Origin: a virus | Reading direction: 5' to 3' (one strand) | DNA: 22,352 nucleotides | Virus record (IMG/VR): IMGVR_UViG_3300014501_000085 | Span: 1-22,352 of that record | Shown here: piece by piece, positions 1 to 9,085 of the stretch | Layout of the letters: each line of letters starts with the position of its first letter | Position numbering within the stretch: the first letter of the stretch is position 1 | The notes under the pieces: generated by a model | Database searches by the model: none | Told to the model about the DNA's origin: nothing | Seen by the model: only the letters and a program-made list of their open reading frames with translations | Position numbers and translations under genes: made by a program

Positions 1-894
1 TCCTACTGCTACCCCAAGACGGTCCAGGTCATTCTTATCGAACGGACGAATGACAGGCATATCAGGGTCATCGCAGTCTGTCTGGATAAACGCCGCTCCT
101 GGTAATCCCTGCGAGCCAGCCGGTCCAGCAGCGCCAGCCGGTCCAGCAGCCCCTGGGGAGCCCTGAGAGCCGTCCTCGCCGTCTGTGCCATCCATGCCAG
201 GGGGTCCGGCCGATCCAGGCAAGCCTGAGGCTCCTGCTTTGCCTGCAGCCCCTTGGATGCTCCAGCCGTCCTGTCCGTCGTCACCAGGGTCGCCTTGCGG
301 TCCAGGTGGACCTTGGATGACCGGCAGAGTGAGCGGCAGGAACTTCGCTGATGTGGGGCTAGTCGCGGTGTAGATGGTGCCGGTCGTGAGCCCGGAGAAT
401 GCTGGCGCAGGCGCGGGGACGTTCTTCCACTCACCGCCTGAGAACCCGAGCACTTGCCCGTCTGTCGGGCTCGTGAGATCCACCCCGGCGAGGTAACCGA
501 ATGGTAGGAAGCCGAAGCCTGCCTGTGTCGATCCGCTCGCGAGTAGCACTTGGCCGACGTCGAGCTTCTGCACGAGGAAGTTTGGAGTGAGCGCAGGGTT
601 CGCGAACTGCGCCGGTTGCATCGGGAAGAGTGTAGGCTTGTCGGTGATGTCTGCCCAGGATACTTGCGCGTCAACAGGCTGCCAGCCGTAGCCGACAGCT
701 TCCTTCGTCAGGACATAGCCGGTCGTTCCGCCACCAGGGACTGTGCCACCAGCTTCGTTGATCGCGCTCTGAAGCGCAGTGACGCGATCCTGCAGACTGA
801 GCACGTCTTGCATGAGCCTATTTTGCTTTTCGTGCTCATAGGTCTTGGTGAAGTTGATCGGTATGATTCGCGGAGATGCGACAGGATTGACCAT
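1..894 (-). CDS. Collagen-like tail fibre protein (3' end cut by window edge)
   Basis: The reading frame is open from an ATG at 894 to the window edge (298 codons, no stop). The ATG overlaps the stop of the upstream 745-aa tail gene as TAATG. Residues about 25-45 look like a short coiled coil ([20 protein letters not shown]). A beta-rich middle contains a [12 protein letters not shown] motif seen in many tail-fibre proteins. Residues about 195-268 form Gly-X-Y collagen triplets ([24 protein letters not shown]), which in phage fibres build a trimeric collagen-like rod. The visible end ([12 protein letters not shown]) continues leftwards into an unseen C-terminal domain, probably the tip. Its place at the end of the tail operon fits a host-contact fibre. 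The receptor is unknown. An out-of-frame ORF over the same region is a shadow of the repeats. Confidence 0.85.
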   Translation of the reverse strand, partial: MVNPVASPRIIPINFTKTYEHEKQNRLMQDVLSLQDRVTALQSAINEAGGTVPGGGTTGYVLTKEAVGYGWQPVDAQVSWADITDKPTLFPMQPAQFANPALTPNFLVQKLDVGQVLLASGSTQAGFGFLPFGYLAGVDLTSPTDGQVLGFSGGEWKNVPAPAPAFSGLTTGTIYTATSPTSAKFLPLTLPVIQGPPGPQGDPGDDGQDGWSIQGAAGKAGASGLPGSAGPPGMDGTDGEDGSQGSPGAAGPAGAAGPAGSQGLPGAAFIQTDCDDPDMPVIRPFDKNDLDRLGVAVG

Positions 895-3131
895 TACCTA
901 TCGCCATCTTCGCCCGTTTGTGTACGCCACGTTCCCATTGTCCACGGGATACCAGCGGTGCTGCCGAGACCAGGAGCGGAGTCATAGACGCGTATCGCGA
1001 TCTGTCGGCCTTTGGCGCGCGCGCTTACCTTCTGCGTGAGACCAGTCACTGTGTATGGTCCCTTGAGCTTGTAGGCATCAACAGGGTATTTGCGGATCTT
1101 CACCACGACCTGGATAGTGCCTGGGATAGTTGAAGGCGACGTAGTTGCTGTGCCTGCGTGCGTCTCGCCATTCGCCACAGCGTTATCCAAGGTGATTGTC
1201 GTGACGCTCGATGCAGAGCACACGAACGTGCCGTTGTCTGTGCTGTCAGCGAACCCAGTGATAACGAAGGTAAGACCAGCGAATGCATTCGAGCCGCCTC
1301 CGGTGAGCGTGCCCGTGTAGATCGTTGATCCGGCATCAGCCACACCAGCAGCTGTGAGTACGAACGGGCCGACAGTCGCCGTGCTTATAAGCGTGCCCTT
1401 GAAGTTCGGAACCATGTGGTGCGTGTTGACTAGCTGTCCAGACTGCATTACGTCCACGTCCCATGACTCGATGAACTCACCGAAGTTCGGCGAGCCGTTC
1501 GCAAGGTTGCCTGTCTCGTGCTGATACATGCTAGAAGTGTTGGCAGCCGTGTTGTAACAGAACATGTAGGGCGCGAAGAACTGATCCGACACGTCATGGC
1601 CGCATGAGCGGTTGATGTCGCCCATGTTGTTTCCAGACGCGCCCTGACCTAGCCATGTGCCAGTGCTCCACACGCTCAGCAGGAAGTTGTAGCAGACGTA
1701 GGAGTCGTTCTCGCCAGTGCCAGCAACGCTCGGGTAAACCCACCAGATCTCACTGAACGTGCGATTGACGAACGCGAAACACTTCTCAGACTGCTGCAGA
1801 TCGAGGTTCGTGCCGGTCTCCGGTGACCCGAATACCTCGTTCCACACGTCGCACGGCATCACTGACAGTGTGCCGTTGTAGAGCATGAAGTTGTCCACCG
1901 CCATGAGGTAGCTGATGCCGTTGAAGTCCACGGCCGCGTTAGGTCCCATTGCGCGCGTGCTCTTGCCCAATCCAGTCGATGCATACACGTTCGTGTCGCC
2001 GGTAGGAGTGAAGTAGGCGCAGCTATCTGTGCAGGCAACGAAGTATCCGCCGCGAGTCTTCGTCACGGCGATGATGCCTGAGCCTGCATTCAAGCGTAGG
2101 TCCCCGGCGTTGTTCGTAACCGCAGGGAACCATGTCGTGTAGTCTTCAGCCGCGCACCACGCGATGTAGTTCGGATCGAGCGTGCCTGTTGGCTGGTCGT
2201 CAGCATTGAGGATGCTCGTGCCGAAGCAGATGATTTGGCGCTGGTCAGTCGCAACGATTACGACGTTGTTGTAGAGCGGCGCGTTCGGCGAGATCAGTAC
2301 TGCTGCGGCCCCTGGTCCTGTGGAGTGTTTCCAGATGTAGATGCTGCCTCCGCGAGGAGACGCAATGAGATCCTCCCCCCAGTTTTGTAGGGACCACATG
2401 CCAACCTGGGACCAGAGGTTTGAGACTTGAGAATACGGTGAGGATGATCCTGAGTGGATAAGTCCATCACGGGGTGTACCCCACGTACCTGCGCCCCAGG
2501 TGCCTGTGCCCCAGCCGTATTGGAGGACCGAGCTTGCTTCCATCGAGGCAACATTGTATTTAGCGCTGCCTGTGCCGCCGCCAGCGCCATTTCCAGTAGC
2601 AGCATTTCCTGCAATGATGGTGTACTGCCCTGGTGCATTGACGTCGTATATTTCGTATTGTCCATTGAGCGTTACCCCGTGGAACGTTGAGAAGCCTGCG
2701 AACGTGACGTAGTCACCAACCTGCTGATTGGTGTAGTTGGTATCTATGACTGTGACAGAAGTTGAAGTGTTTGTAGTCGTGAACGGATTCGTGAGCGTAC
2801 CGGTAGAGATCACAGGAGTGATGTCATAGATCGTGCCCTGGTTGTAGATGTACAGGTGTGAGTTCGTGCCAATCGCAGTCCACTGCTGACCATCGAGCGA
2901 CTGCCAGTCATGCGTATTGCGGCATGCACCTACGATGGTGCCAGGAGTGATGTCAACCCATCCGCCTATCTTCTGAGCGAGGCCGGATGACGGAGCGAAG
3001 CGCACGAGGTTTCCGAGCTTCCATCGCCCCTGAGCTTCGTTGTCTGCGAGCACTGACAGGATGCCTGGAGCAACCTGCATCGGCAGCATATCGTCTTCGA
3101 TCTTTTGCCGTTCATACGGTAACTTAAGCAT
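894..3131 (-). CDS. Phage tail/neck structural protein (745 aa)
   Basis: Large virion protein. The N-terminus (residues about 40-110) has the pattern [22 protein letters not shown], then [16 protein letters not shown] and YDITPV. I recognise this pattern from large tail or neck proteins encoded next to adaptor genes in podovirus-like phages; it looks like a beta-propeller or hub protein, but I know of no assigned activity. A beta insertion follows at about 125-190. Residues 602-667 form a compact beta module (GTLTGGG, then [13 protein letters not shown] and DNGTF) that also occurs twice in the 403-aa virion protein encoded at 9086-10297. No enzyme motif is visible. Its ATG overlaps the stop of the 628-aa gene (TAATG), and its own stop overlaps the fibre gene, so translation is probably coupled. 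Structural role is likely; the exact position in the virion is inferred. Confidence 0.8.
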   Translation of the reverse strand: MLKLPYERQKIEDDMLPMQVAPGILSVLADNEAQGRWKLGNLVRFAPSSGLAQKIGGWVDITPGTIVGACRNTHDWQSLDGQQWTAIGTNSHLYIYNQGTIYDITPVISTGTLTNPFTTTNTSTSVTVIDTNYTNQQVGDYVTFAGFSTFHGVTLNGQYEIYDVNAPGQYTIIAGNAATGNGAGGGTGSAKYNVASMEASSVLQYGWGTGTWGAGTWGTPRDGLIHSGSSSPYSQVSNLWSQVGMWSLQNWGEDLIASPRGGSIYIWKHSTGPGAAAVLISPNAPLYNNVVIVATDQRQIICFGTSILNADDQPTGTLDPNYIAWCAAEDYTTWFPAVTNNAGDLRLNAGSGIIAVTKTRGGYFVACTDSCAYFTPTGDTNVYASTGLGKSTRAMGPNAAVDFNGISYLMAVDNFMLYNGTLSVMPCDVWNEVFGSPETGTNLDLQQSEKCFAFVNRTFSEIWWVYPSVAGTGENDSYVCYNFLLSVWSTGTWLGQGASGNNMGDINRSCGHDVSDQFFAPYMFCYNTAANTSSMYQHETGNLANGSPNFGEFIESWDVDVMQSGQLVNTHHMVPNFKGTLISTATVGPFVLTAAGVADAGSTIYTGTLTGGGSNAFAGLTFVITGFADSTDNGTFVCSASSVTTITLDNAVANGETHAGTATTSPSTIPGTIQVVVKIRKYPVDAYKLKGPYTVTGLTQKVSARAKGRQIAIRVYDSAPGLGSTAGIPWTMGTWRTQTGEDGDR

Positions 3132-5017
3132 TAGCCGTACTTCTGCTTACGTGCCGCTCGCGATGCCGCGAGGGTCTGCGCTTGCTGAGCAGCTGTTGCG
3201 CGAGCCTGAATGTGCGCCTGCAATGGCGTGACGTTGTTGTTGGTAGGCGTGAAGCCAGTGCCAGTGCTGGTGCTCTTCTGTGTGTTCGTGGATGAGTCGC
3301 CGCCTGCAGCGATCCATTGTCCGTAGCCATTCCAATAGCCGCCCGTGCCGCCCGTTTCGCCGCCAGTGTTGTCAGCTAGCACGCCGCCTGCTACGGTCGG
3401 AGCAGCAACCTTTGCGATCTGACCGGCAACACCACCTAGACCGCTGAATGATGATCCAGCTGACGGTGACGGGAGAGAGTTGAGCAACGAACCGCCAGCG
3501 CCTTGAACGGCTCCGGCCACACCGTTGCGCAGATAGCCAGTAACTCCCCCTGCTATGGTGCTCCCCACTCCAGATGGGATATTGATACCTGTCGAGCCAC
3601 CAATCGAGCTACCAACGCTGCTGATTGCGCCCTGAACGTACGGCTTGAGCGCGGCCTCTCCTGCGTCTATTGCGCCACCTACGAGAGACTTTCCGATACC
3701 TTCGCCTTCAACTAGATCTGTCGCGGTGCCCTGCAATCCTGCGATGGTTGCACCGCCAGCCGCCGATGCTGCTGTGCCAGTGAGACCCATAGCTCCACCT
3801 ATGGCAGAGCCTGCAGCCCCTGCGGTGAGGAACATACCTGCAGCATCGATAGTAAACACGCCCATGCCGATGTTATTGTCGCGGTTCTGAGCTTCGTATG
3901 CTGTGTCGTTAGAGGCGTAGGTCGCTAGATCTGGATCTGTTCCCTTGCCTCCCTTCGTAGTGTTGTAGTCAGTAGTAGCGCTCGTGCTAGTGTCGTTGCC
4001 CCACTCAGTATTGAGGTCGCTGGGTCCACCGCCTCCACCTACCCTCCCAGTGCCGCCTGATGGTGTGCCACTGAGCTTTGCGATATACGGTTGAGCAGCC
4101 GCATAGAACGCTGCATACTGCTGTGATGTATTGATCGAGTCGCCACCGAACCCGGAGAGCGTTGCACCGTGCAGAAGGTATGCGCCACCGCCAGTTGAGT
4201 TAGCCAGGGCGAATGCTGCGGCATAGTTGCCTGAGCTGATGTCCTTTGTGACCTGCTGACCGTTCGTCGATCCTGCATACGTTTGCGCGCCGGGCAATGC
4301 CTTGGACCAGTTGATGACCGCGCTGTTGTTAGCAGCGTTTGGGTTGTTGACTGTCTTCGCATAGTCCGCAGCCTGAGCCGCAGTCATGTTGCCGCCGTTC
4401 ATTACACCGTATGTGCCGCTCGTCTGGTCATTCACTAGAGCGCCGCCATACCCAGTAGACATTGGCTCGAAGATGCCACCAGGACCAGTTCCGGCGTCCT
4501 TGACGAGAGCGGCCGAACTGGCAGTAGCTGGAGGACTGTTTTGGATAACGACGCCATATCCATCTGTGGTCGAGCCGGTGCTGCTAGCAGCTGGCACAGT
4601 AGCGCCGAATGGGCCTGGCTGAGTCTTTGGAGCCGCTGCAGATCCAGAGCTTGTGCCAGTCGTCTTTGGAGTAGTAGTTGGCTTAGCACCCGGCACAGTA
4701 GGGGTGATCGTAGCCTTTGGAGTAGTGGACGTTGACGTTGCGAGCGGAGACGTTGGTGTGGTCGTCTGCGTAGTCGGAGGAGGAGAAGGATGCGCAGCCT
4801 CATACGACTGAAACGCGGTGAGCCCGCCGCCAGTAGCGGCCGTAGATGCGTTGGGGTTATTTCCCCCAGCGGTCGAGTATGACTGGTAGTCTGACGGTTT
4901 CGTAGACGCAGAATCGGCCTGTGCCGGTGCTTTAGGCGCAGCAGATGCAGCGGCAAGCGCAGGTTCGTTATCTGCTCCTGGTTGCAACCCTACTCCGGGG
5001 CGAGTGAGAGCAGCCAT
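3131..5017 (-). CDS. Gly/Ala/Thr-rich virion protein, possible DNA-ejection protein (628 aa)
   Basis: Low-complexity protein of 628 residues. Residues 20-145 are Pro/Thr/Ser/Ala-rich and look disordered. Residues 200-320 are more globular (aromatic, AQ-rich). Residues 325-375 are Gly/Asp/Thr-rich. Residues about 383-510 are a long Gly/Ala small-residue stretch with glycine-zipper character (NNIGMGVFTIDAAGMFLTAG onwards), suggestive of membrane insertion. The C-terminus is a basic, Ala/Gln-rich helix ending RAARKQKYG. An ejected inner-virion protein with a membrane-active Gly/Ala segment is a reasonable guess from position among tail genes and composition, but no family motif proves it. A tail-fibre-associated linker is an alternative. 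Both ends overlap neighbours as TAATG. Confidence 0.72.
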   Translation of the reverse strand: MAALTRPGVGLQPGADNEPALAAASAAPKAPAQADSASTKPSDYQSYSTAGGNNPNASTAATGGGLTAFQSYEAAHPSPPPTTQTTTPTSPLATSTSTTPKATITPTVPGAKPTTTPKTTGTSSGSAAAPKTQPGPFGATVPAASSTGSTTDGYGVVIQNSPPATASSAALVKDAGTGPGGIFEPMSTGYGGALVNDQTSGTYGVMNGGNMTAAQAADYAKTVNNPNAANNSAVINWSKALPGAQTYAGSTNGQQVTKDISSGNYAAAFALANSTGGGAYLLHGATLSGFGGDSINTSQQYAAFYAAAQPYIAKLSGTPSGGTGRVGGGGGPSDLNTEWGNDTSTSATTDYNTTKGGKGTDPDLATYASNDTAYEAQNRDNNIGMGVFTIDAAGMFLTAGAAGSAIGGAMGLTGTAASAAGGATIAGLQGTATDLVEGEGIGKSLVGGAIDAGEAALKPYVQGAISSVGSSIGGSTGINIPSGVGSTIAGGVTGYLRNGVAGAVQGAGGSLLNSLPSPSAGSSFSGLGGVAGQIAKVAAPTVAGGVLADNTGGETGGTGGYWNGYGQWIAAGGDSSTNTQKSTSTGTGFTPTNNNVTPLQAHIQARATAAQQAQTLAASRAARKQKYG

Positions 5018-6669
5018 TAGCCGATTGCTCCCTTGACGTGCGGAGTCAATCCTCCTGTCTTGAAGGTCACCGCCGAAGAGTTGATGAGGACAGCGTTGCC
5101 AGCATCGCCAGCTGCGCCGCCTGCGTCAGTGTATGTGCCGCCACCGCCATCGCCGCCAGCCGTACCAGCTGCACCCCAGTTGCCGCCATCGCCACCAGCG
5201 CCGCCTGCCATGCCTGAGCCTGATGCATTGCCAGCGCCACCGGCACCATTGGCATCAGTACCAGCTATGCCGATGATCGAGCAGCCGCCATCTGTCGCCG
5301 GATATGATCCGGTGTCAGGGTTGATTGCGGTCGCGCCCTTACCAAAGCGCTGATTGCCGCCAGCACCGCATCCGCCACCGCCACCGTTGGCAACTAGTGT
5401 TGCTGCGCCTGAGTTAGCTGCGCCAAGTCCACCACCGCCTCCGCCTCCACCGCCGCCCCAGATGTACCCAGAGTTCGTGATGTACAGCGTCGTGCTTGAG
5501 CCGGGCCCGAAGATCGCGGGACCGCCATCGCCACCAGCTTGAGATAAAATGCCCGTCTGGTTGCCGCCTGAGCCGGTCATGATCTGCCATCCGCCATCAC
5601 CACCATATCCACCACCGCCCTGGATGTAGCCGAGGTTGATGAGGTTCACGACTGAGCCAGAAGGCATGCCTGAGAGATCCATCGCAGGCAGTAGTGGCGT
5701 CATCGAACTAACCAGGACTCCCGGCGCGACAGTGATCGTGATGTTTGGCGTGCCTGAGACCGTGCCGCCCATTGCCGCGAGCAGATTGAAGTTGTGCGTG
5801 TTGTTTGAGATCGTGATGGCGAACGGCACAGCTGAGCCTGTCGTGTAGCCGGTAACAGGGATATTGCAGATCCACGCGTCGAGCGAGTTCAGGAATACCA
5901 TCTCGATGACCGTGAAGCCATTGGCTGATTGGTCGATTGCGTTGTTGCCGTTCGGGAATACGAAGCTACTTGAGAACGAGCACGCGTGTGCGCCGCCACT
6001 GTCCTGGGCAACGATCAATGTCATCGGCTGCCCATCACGAACGCCTGTCGTGGTGAACGCGGCATCTCCAGTCAGAACGATCAACTGGCTGTTGCCATTG
6101 AACGCGTCGAGAGACGGCGTTGACGTGTACGGTATCTGGTAGAACGGGTAGCTATTCTGGTTGAAGTTGACGTTGCTCGGAGCGACACCACCGCCAGTGC
6201 TGCTTACGTTCGGATCGAGTCGTGCATATGTGGACGCGGCCGAGCCGCCCAAGGTCGATGCATTGCCCGCTGCGCTGATGACGTTTAGATTGCCATCGCA
6301 GTAGCATAAGGTCACGCCGCCCTGGGGAAGCACAAGCGCAGTCGTTGGAGTTGCTGTCTGCAACGTCACCGTGTATGCGCCTGAGGTCGCGTTATTGACG
6401 AGGTAGGTCTTGTTGACGTTCGGTATCGTGACGATGATATTCGCCGACAGCGTGCCATTGAACGCAAGGATCGCGTTGTACGCCGGGCTCGCTGAGCCTG
6501 GAGTCGGCGCAGACAGATCTACGTTGGTAGAGCCTAGCGTGATCGCATCGTAGCCAGCGATGGAGTTCTCCAACATCTGGAAGAGAGCATTCGCAACGCC
6601 GCCCCAAGTGTTGGAGTCAGTGCCAGCAACCTGAAGCGTCAATCCTAATGCCGGTGTATATGAGACCAT
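5017..6669 (-). CDS. Glycine-rich tail fibre/adhesin (550 aa)
   Basis: The N-terminus (residues 1-45, YTPALGLTLQVAGTDSNTWG then LFQMLENSIAGYDAITLG) matches the attachment-domain pattern at the start of many phage tail-fibre proteins. Residues 60-340 are beta-rich. From about residue 350 to 535 the protein is dominated by glycine runs (IQGGGGYGGDGG and an eleven-glycine run) separated by short hydrophobic strands. This resembles the polyglycine-II sandwich of phage distal adhesins such as T-even Gp38, where loops between glycine helices bind the receptor. The C-terminus is GGLTPHVKGAIG. Receptor binding at the tail tip is therefore the likely role. The gene starts 4 nt after the adaptor stop, with an AGGTAG ribosome-binding site, and its stop overlaps the next start. 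Confidence 0.85.
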   Translation of the reverse strand: MVSYTPALGLTLQVAGTDSNTWGGVANALFQMLENSIAGYDAITLGSTNVDLSAPTPGSASPAYNAILAFNGTLSANIIVTIPNVNKTYLVNNATSGAYTVTLQTATPTTALVLPQGGVTLCYCDGNLNVISAAGNASTLGGSAASTYARLDPNVSSTGGGVAPSNVNFNQNSYPFYQIPYTSTPSLDAFNGNSQLIVLTGDAAFTTTGVRDGQPMTLIVAQDSGGAHACSFSSSFVFPNGNNAIDQSANGFTVIEMVFLNSLDAWICNIPVTGYTTGSAVPFAITISNNTHNFNLLAAMGGTVSGTPNITITVAPGVLVSSMTPLLPAMDLSGMPSGSVVNLINLGYIQGGGGYGGDGGWQIMTGSGGNQTGILSQAGGDGGPAIFGPGSSTTLYITNSGYIWGGGGGGGGGGLGAANSGAATLVANGGGGGCGAGGNQRFGKGATAINPDTGSYPATDGGCSIIGIAGTDANGAGGAGNASGSGMAGGAGGDGGNWGAAGTAGGDGGGGTYTDAGGAAGDAGNAVLINSSAVTFKTGGLTPHVKGAIG

Positions 6670-6673
6670 CTAC

Positions 6674-7387
6674 CTATTCCTGTGCCGGGTTAGAGGCCGG
6701 TGTTTTTCCATCTGGCATCCCAAGACCTTCGCCCTGGAGCACTGACATGTCCTTGCGGCGCAGAGCGCGCATGCGAACCTTGTCGCTGCTGAGCTTCGCC
6801 GTGTAATCCGTCATCGCTGCCGAGAGTCGCGCTGTGTTCTTCAGGAGCAGCGATACCTCGACCAACATCGCTAGGAGCAGTAGCTCGGACACATTGGTGC
6901 TGAGCCATGTTGCGCTGCCGCTGTCGTTCAGCGATGCAGGCGCATATGGTCCCCAGTTGACGAGACCATAGGTCACATCAGGGAACGGGGCGATGATCCA
7001 GTTTGTGATGTCAACCTCGGCATAATACTGCGGAGGACCAGTAAAGCCGGGGACGAGATAGTCCTTCACCCAGCCATAGTCGCGCAGCAGTATCGGGACG
7101 AACTTACCAGCCGATGGCGAGCCCGTTGGGATCAGGTATCCCAGCGCGTCTGTCACGATGATGCCGGAAGGTCGCGCCACAAGGCCGGTTGTGTTGCTGG
7201 ACGCGTAGGACTGCCCGGTCGATACGGTATCGAAAATCGTGAGATCCAGGTCTATTGTAACCCGGTTTTCTGACAGGTAGACCAGCTGAGCCAGCGTCGT
7301 CGCGTTCACCCAATCAGAATCAGTGTCATCGAGCCATGTTTGCGCAGCGTTCGTGAGGGTCGTGTAGGTAAATGCCAAGCCAGTCAT
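6674..7387 (-). CDS. Phage adaptor-like neck protein (237 aa)
   Basis: Predicted head-tail adaptor. Residues 1-45 form a helix-rich start (YTTLTNAAQTWLDDTD, then LAQLVYLSENRV), followed by LVARPSGIIVTDALGYL, the aromatic GPPQYYAEVDITNWIIAPFP, and a C-terminal helical half (WLSTNVSELLLLAMLVEVSL then LLKNTARLSAAMTDYTAKLS). This arrangement, with paired helices around a small beta domain and a 'leu-rich then WNT/WLS' helix, is typical of phage adaptor/tail-tubular-A-type proteins that form a ring below the portal. It sits between a virion protein and the fibre, and its ATG overlaps the upstream stop (TAATG). It is less likely to be a tail-terminator. Family assignment is from pattern memory, not a search. 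Confidence 0.75.
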   Translation of the reverse strand: MTGLAFTYTTLTNAAQTWLDDTDSDWVNATTLAQLVYLSENRVTIDLDLTIFDTVSTGQSYASSNTTGLVARPSGIIVTDALGYLIPTGSPSAGKFVPILLRDYGWVKDYLVPGFTGPPQYYAEVDITNWIIAPFPDVTYGLVNWGPYAPASLNDSGSATWLSTNVSELLLLAMLVEVSLLLKNTARLSAAMTDYTAKLSSDKVRMRALRRKDMSVLQGEGLGMPDGKTPASNPAQE

Positions 7388-8301
7388 TAAATCACCGTGA
7401 TGTCATAGACGCCATGATTGGCGAATGGTGAAGCGTTCGTAAGATCCCACTCCCACGTCGCATACGTTCCGTGCGTCGCATAGGTAGCAGCTGAAGTGTC
7501 CACCAGGACGGCGTTTTCGTGTTGGTCAGTGAACCCTAGGCTCGTGAACATGCCCTGCACTGGCATGACTCCACCGAGCTTATCGATAGAGATGTTCAGC
7601 GTGGACGGCGGTCCATTGTCAGCCGAATAGAGGCTGATGACCGTGTACCCATTGATCGTCGTCGGAGCAATCGAGCCGTAGCTGTCCACGAATCCATAGT
7701 ACTGATCGAAGCCTACGTAGCCAGCCGTCAGGACGATCACCGGATATGAGAGCGTGACAACGTTGCTCGGGCCGGTAGGCGTCAAGCCTTCATTCTGCCC
7801 CCACCATGTTCCTGTCACATAGTAGGACGTGCCGCTCACCCATGCATCGTCAGTGTAGGTGAGCCCAGTCACGACTGGAGGCGGATCGCCAGCGATCAGG
7901 TCAGGTCCAGGGATGAATAGGTCCACCGGAATGACCGGGAAAACCTGTGCGATGCGCAGGTAGGTCGCATTCCCTGGTGTCAAGCTCCAGACATACCAGC
8001 ACTTAAGCGTGCCCCAAGGCGTGTCTTGCTGCGTCCAGTTGAGCACAGCAGCGCCCGCGACTATCGCGCCAGTGATGACAGGCGGGATAGCATTGGGCTG
8101 TACGTTGTCCGGCGCAGGCTTCTCAATGGCAATACCCTCTTCAGGATCGAACGGCTCTTCCTGCTGCTGCGGGCCGTCATACCACTCAGGATGCACAAGC
8201 AAGCCGCGTAGATAGCCATCCTCGACCATGTCTTTACGCAGCATCTTCTGGCCGCTGCGGTTGCAGATGGCAATGGCGTTTTTGTCGCGTGCGTATGGGA
8301 T
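7387..8301 (-). CDS. Virion protein with probable ATC start (304 aa; 285 aa from first ATG)
   Basis: The first ATG is at 8244, but coding-like sequence continues upstream in frame: IPYARDKNAIAICNRSGQK precedes MLRKDMVEDGYLRG. In the protein family I recognise, the start of this 'RDKNAIAxCxRSG ... DMVEDGYL' zinc-ribbon-like motif belongs to the mature protein. An in-frame TGA at 8317-8319 bounds the extension, and there is no ATG, GTG or TTG between it and 8244. A GGGGAG Shine-Dalgarno lies 6 nt before an ATC at 8299-8301, which I therefore take as the start. The rest has beta-rich, fibronectin-like stretches (WVSGTSYYVTGTW, LTPTGPSNVVTLS). The stop overlaps the adaptor start. The product is probably a neck or tail-associated structural protein. 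If ATC is not used, translation begins at 8244 and loses the motif. Confidence 0.65.
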   Translation of the reverse strand: MPYARDKNAIAICNRSGQKMLRKDMVEDGYLRGLLVHPEWYDGPQQQEEPFDPEEGIAIEKPAPDNVQPNAIPPVITGAIVAGAAVLNWTQQDTPWGTLKCWYVWSLTPGNATYLRIAQVFPVIPVDLFIPGPDLIAGDPPPVVTGLTYTDDAWVSGTSYYVTGTWWGQNEGLTPTGPSNVVTLSYPVIVLTAGYVGFDQYYGFVDSYGSIAPTTINGYTVISLYSADNGPPSTLNISIDKLGGVMPVQGMFTSLGFTDQHENAVLVDTSAATYATHGTYATWEWDLTNASPFANHGVYDITVI

Positions 8302-8302
8302 G

Positions 8303-8383
8303 TTAGTCTCCCCGCTTCAGATACGCCTTGAGCGCATCAAGCACCACAACGCTGTCCTTTACCCGCCCAAGAACGGCGTTCAT
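8303..8383 (-). CDS. 26-aa mini-ORF coupled to both neighbours
   Basis: The ORF reads MNAVLGRVKDSVVVLDALKA then YLKRGD. Its ATG overlaps the stop of the 234-aa adaptor gene (ATGA), and its TAA lies 1 nt before the ATC proposed as the start of the next virion gene. It fills the 80-nt gap exactly and looks amphipathic-helical. It could be a real small protein or a translational-coupling leader that delivers ribosomes to the weak downstream ATC start. A third option is the 5' part of a +1 frameshifted product, because an SD-like GGGGAG sits directly before the TAA-C stop context. Too short to assign by homology. Confidence 0.5.
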   Translation of the reverse strand: MNAVLGRVKDSVVVLDALKAYLKRGD

Positions 8384-9084
8384 TTCCAACCCCAGCCGTT
8401 CGTGCGTACCCTAATGCGCGTGTTAGCCTTCTCGCGCGTGCTATCCATAGCGATCTTGAACTCTTCAGCCGCTTCAACCTTCAGCCCTGCATACCGCTCA
8501 GGTCGCCACTTCTGTGCGAACTTGGCTGCGAGCCCGCATACAGCTGCCTCAGTCCACACGTAGGGAATGAACAGCGTGTTGTTGGATTGCCCGGCGTCTT
8601 GAGCGCGGTTGAATACCGAGCTATTCCAGATGTCCGTATCGTTCTGTGATGCCTGCCAGATGTAGATGACTGGCGCACCGTTGGCATTGACCGTGTTGTT
8701 GTTCACCCAATACATCGTCGGCCGACCCTGCTGCATCTTGTCAGGGATCGATTCGTAGTCTGAGCGGCTGATCTTGTATGTCTCAACGTCATAGCCATCC
8801 CGAGTCAGGTAGGAATGGAACACATCGATGGCGGGACTGATGAGCGGGATCTGAATCTGTCCCTGCGTGAGCGTCACTGAGTACGTCGTCATCCAGGGCT
8901 GCTTAAAGCCGCGCGCTGTCCACGCTGCGAACATGAAGTTGAGCGAACGACGAATTGAGATCAGATGCTCGACATCCATAGACGCCGGGTTGATCCCACA
9001 GCGCTCGACTGACTCCGAGATGTATGCAGCTACTTCCGGGCTGAAGTTCCAGGTGCCGCTAGTGACGATGGTAGACGCCGCCAC
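8380..9084 (-). CDS. P22 gp4-like head-tail adaptor / tail-accessory protein (234 aa)
   Basis: The start is GTG, 1 nt after the stop of the 403-aa gene. Motifs in order: helix YISESVERCGINPASMDVEH, SIRRSLNFMFAAWTARGFKQ, a beta region (SVTLTQGQIQIPL), ISRSDYESIPDKMQQGRPTM, VIYIWQASQND, then C-terminal helices FIPYVWTEAAVCGLAAKFAQ and EEFKIAMDSTREK. The 'RRSLN-M...W..RG' and 'SR.DY..IP.K...GRP' patterns are characteristic of gp4-type adaptor proteins of short-tailed phages, which plug and extend the portal after packaging. Residues such as the tandem RSL/WTARGF helix are intact and the length is normal. This is the most secure functional call in the virion block. Confidence 0.85.
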   Translation of the reverse strand: MAASTIVTSGTWNFSPEVAAYISESVERCGINPASMDVEHLISIRRSLNFMFAAWTARGFKQPWMTTYSVTLTQGQIQIPLISPAIDVFHSYLTRDGYDVETYKISRSDYESIPDKMQQGRPTMYWVNNNTVNANGAPVIYIWQASQNDTDIWNSSVFNRAQDAGQSNNTLFIPYVWTEAAVCGLAAKFAQKWRPERYAGLKVEAAEEFKIAMDSTREKANTRIRVRTNGWGWK

Positions 9085-9085
9085 A

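Noticed and set aside
9-674. 221-aa minus-strand ORF over the collagen region
   Set aside because: It is out of frame with the Gly-X-Y coding frame and is open only because of the repetitive GC-rich codons; the true frame runs from 894 to the edge.
5033-5542. Proline-rich plus-strand ORFs opposite the glycine-rich fibre
   Set aside because: Antisense image of Gly codons (GGN read as NCC); no ribosome-binding site and opposite to the operon.
5350-5620. Tandem repeat or CRISPR-like array
   Set aside because: The repetition is at codon level (GGN runs) with irregular units and no constant repeat-spacer spacing.
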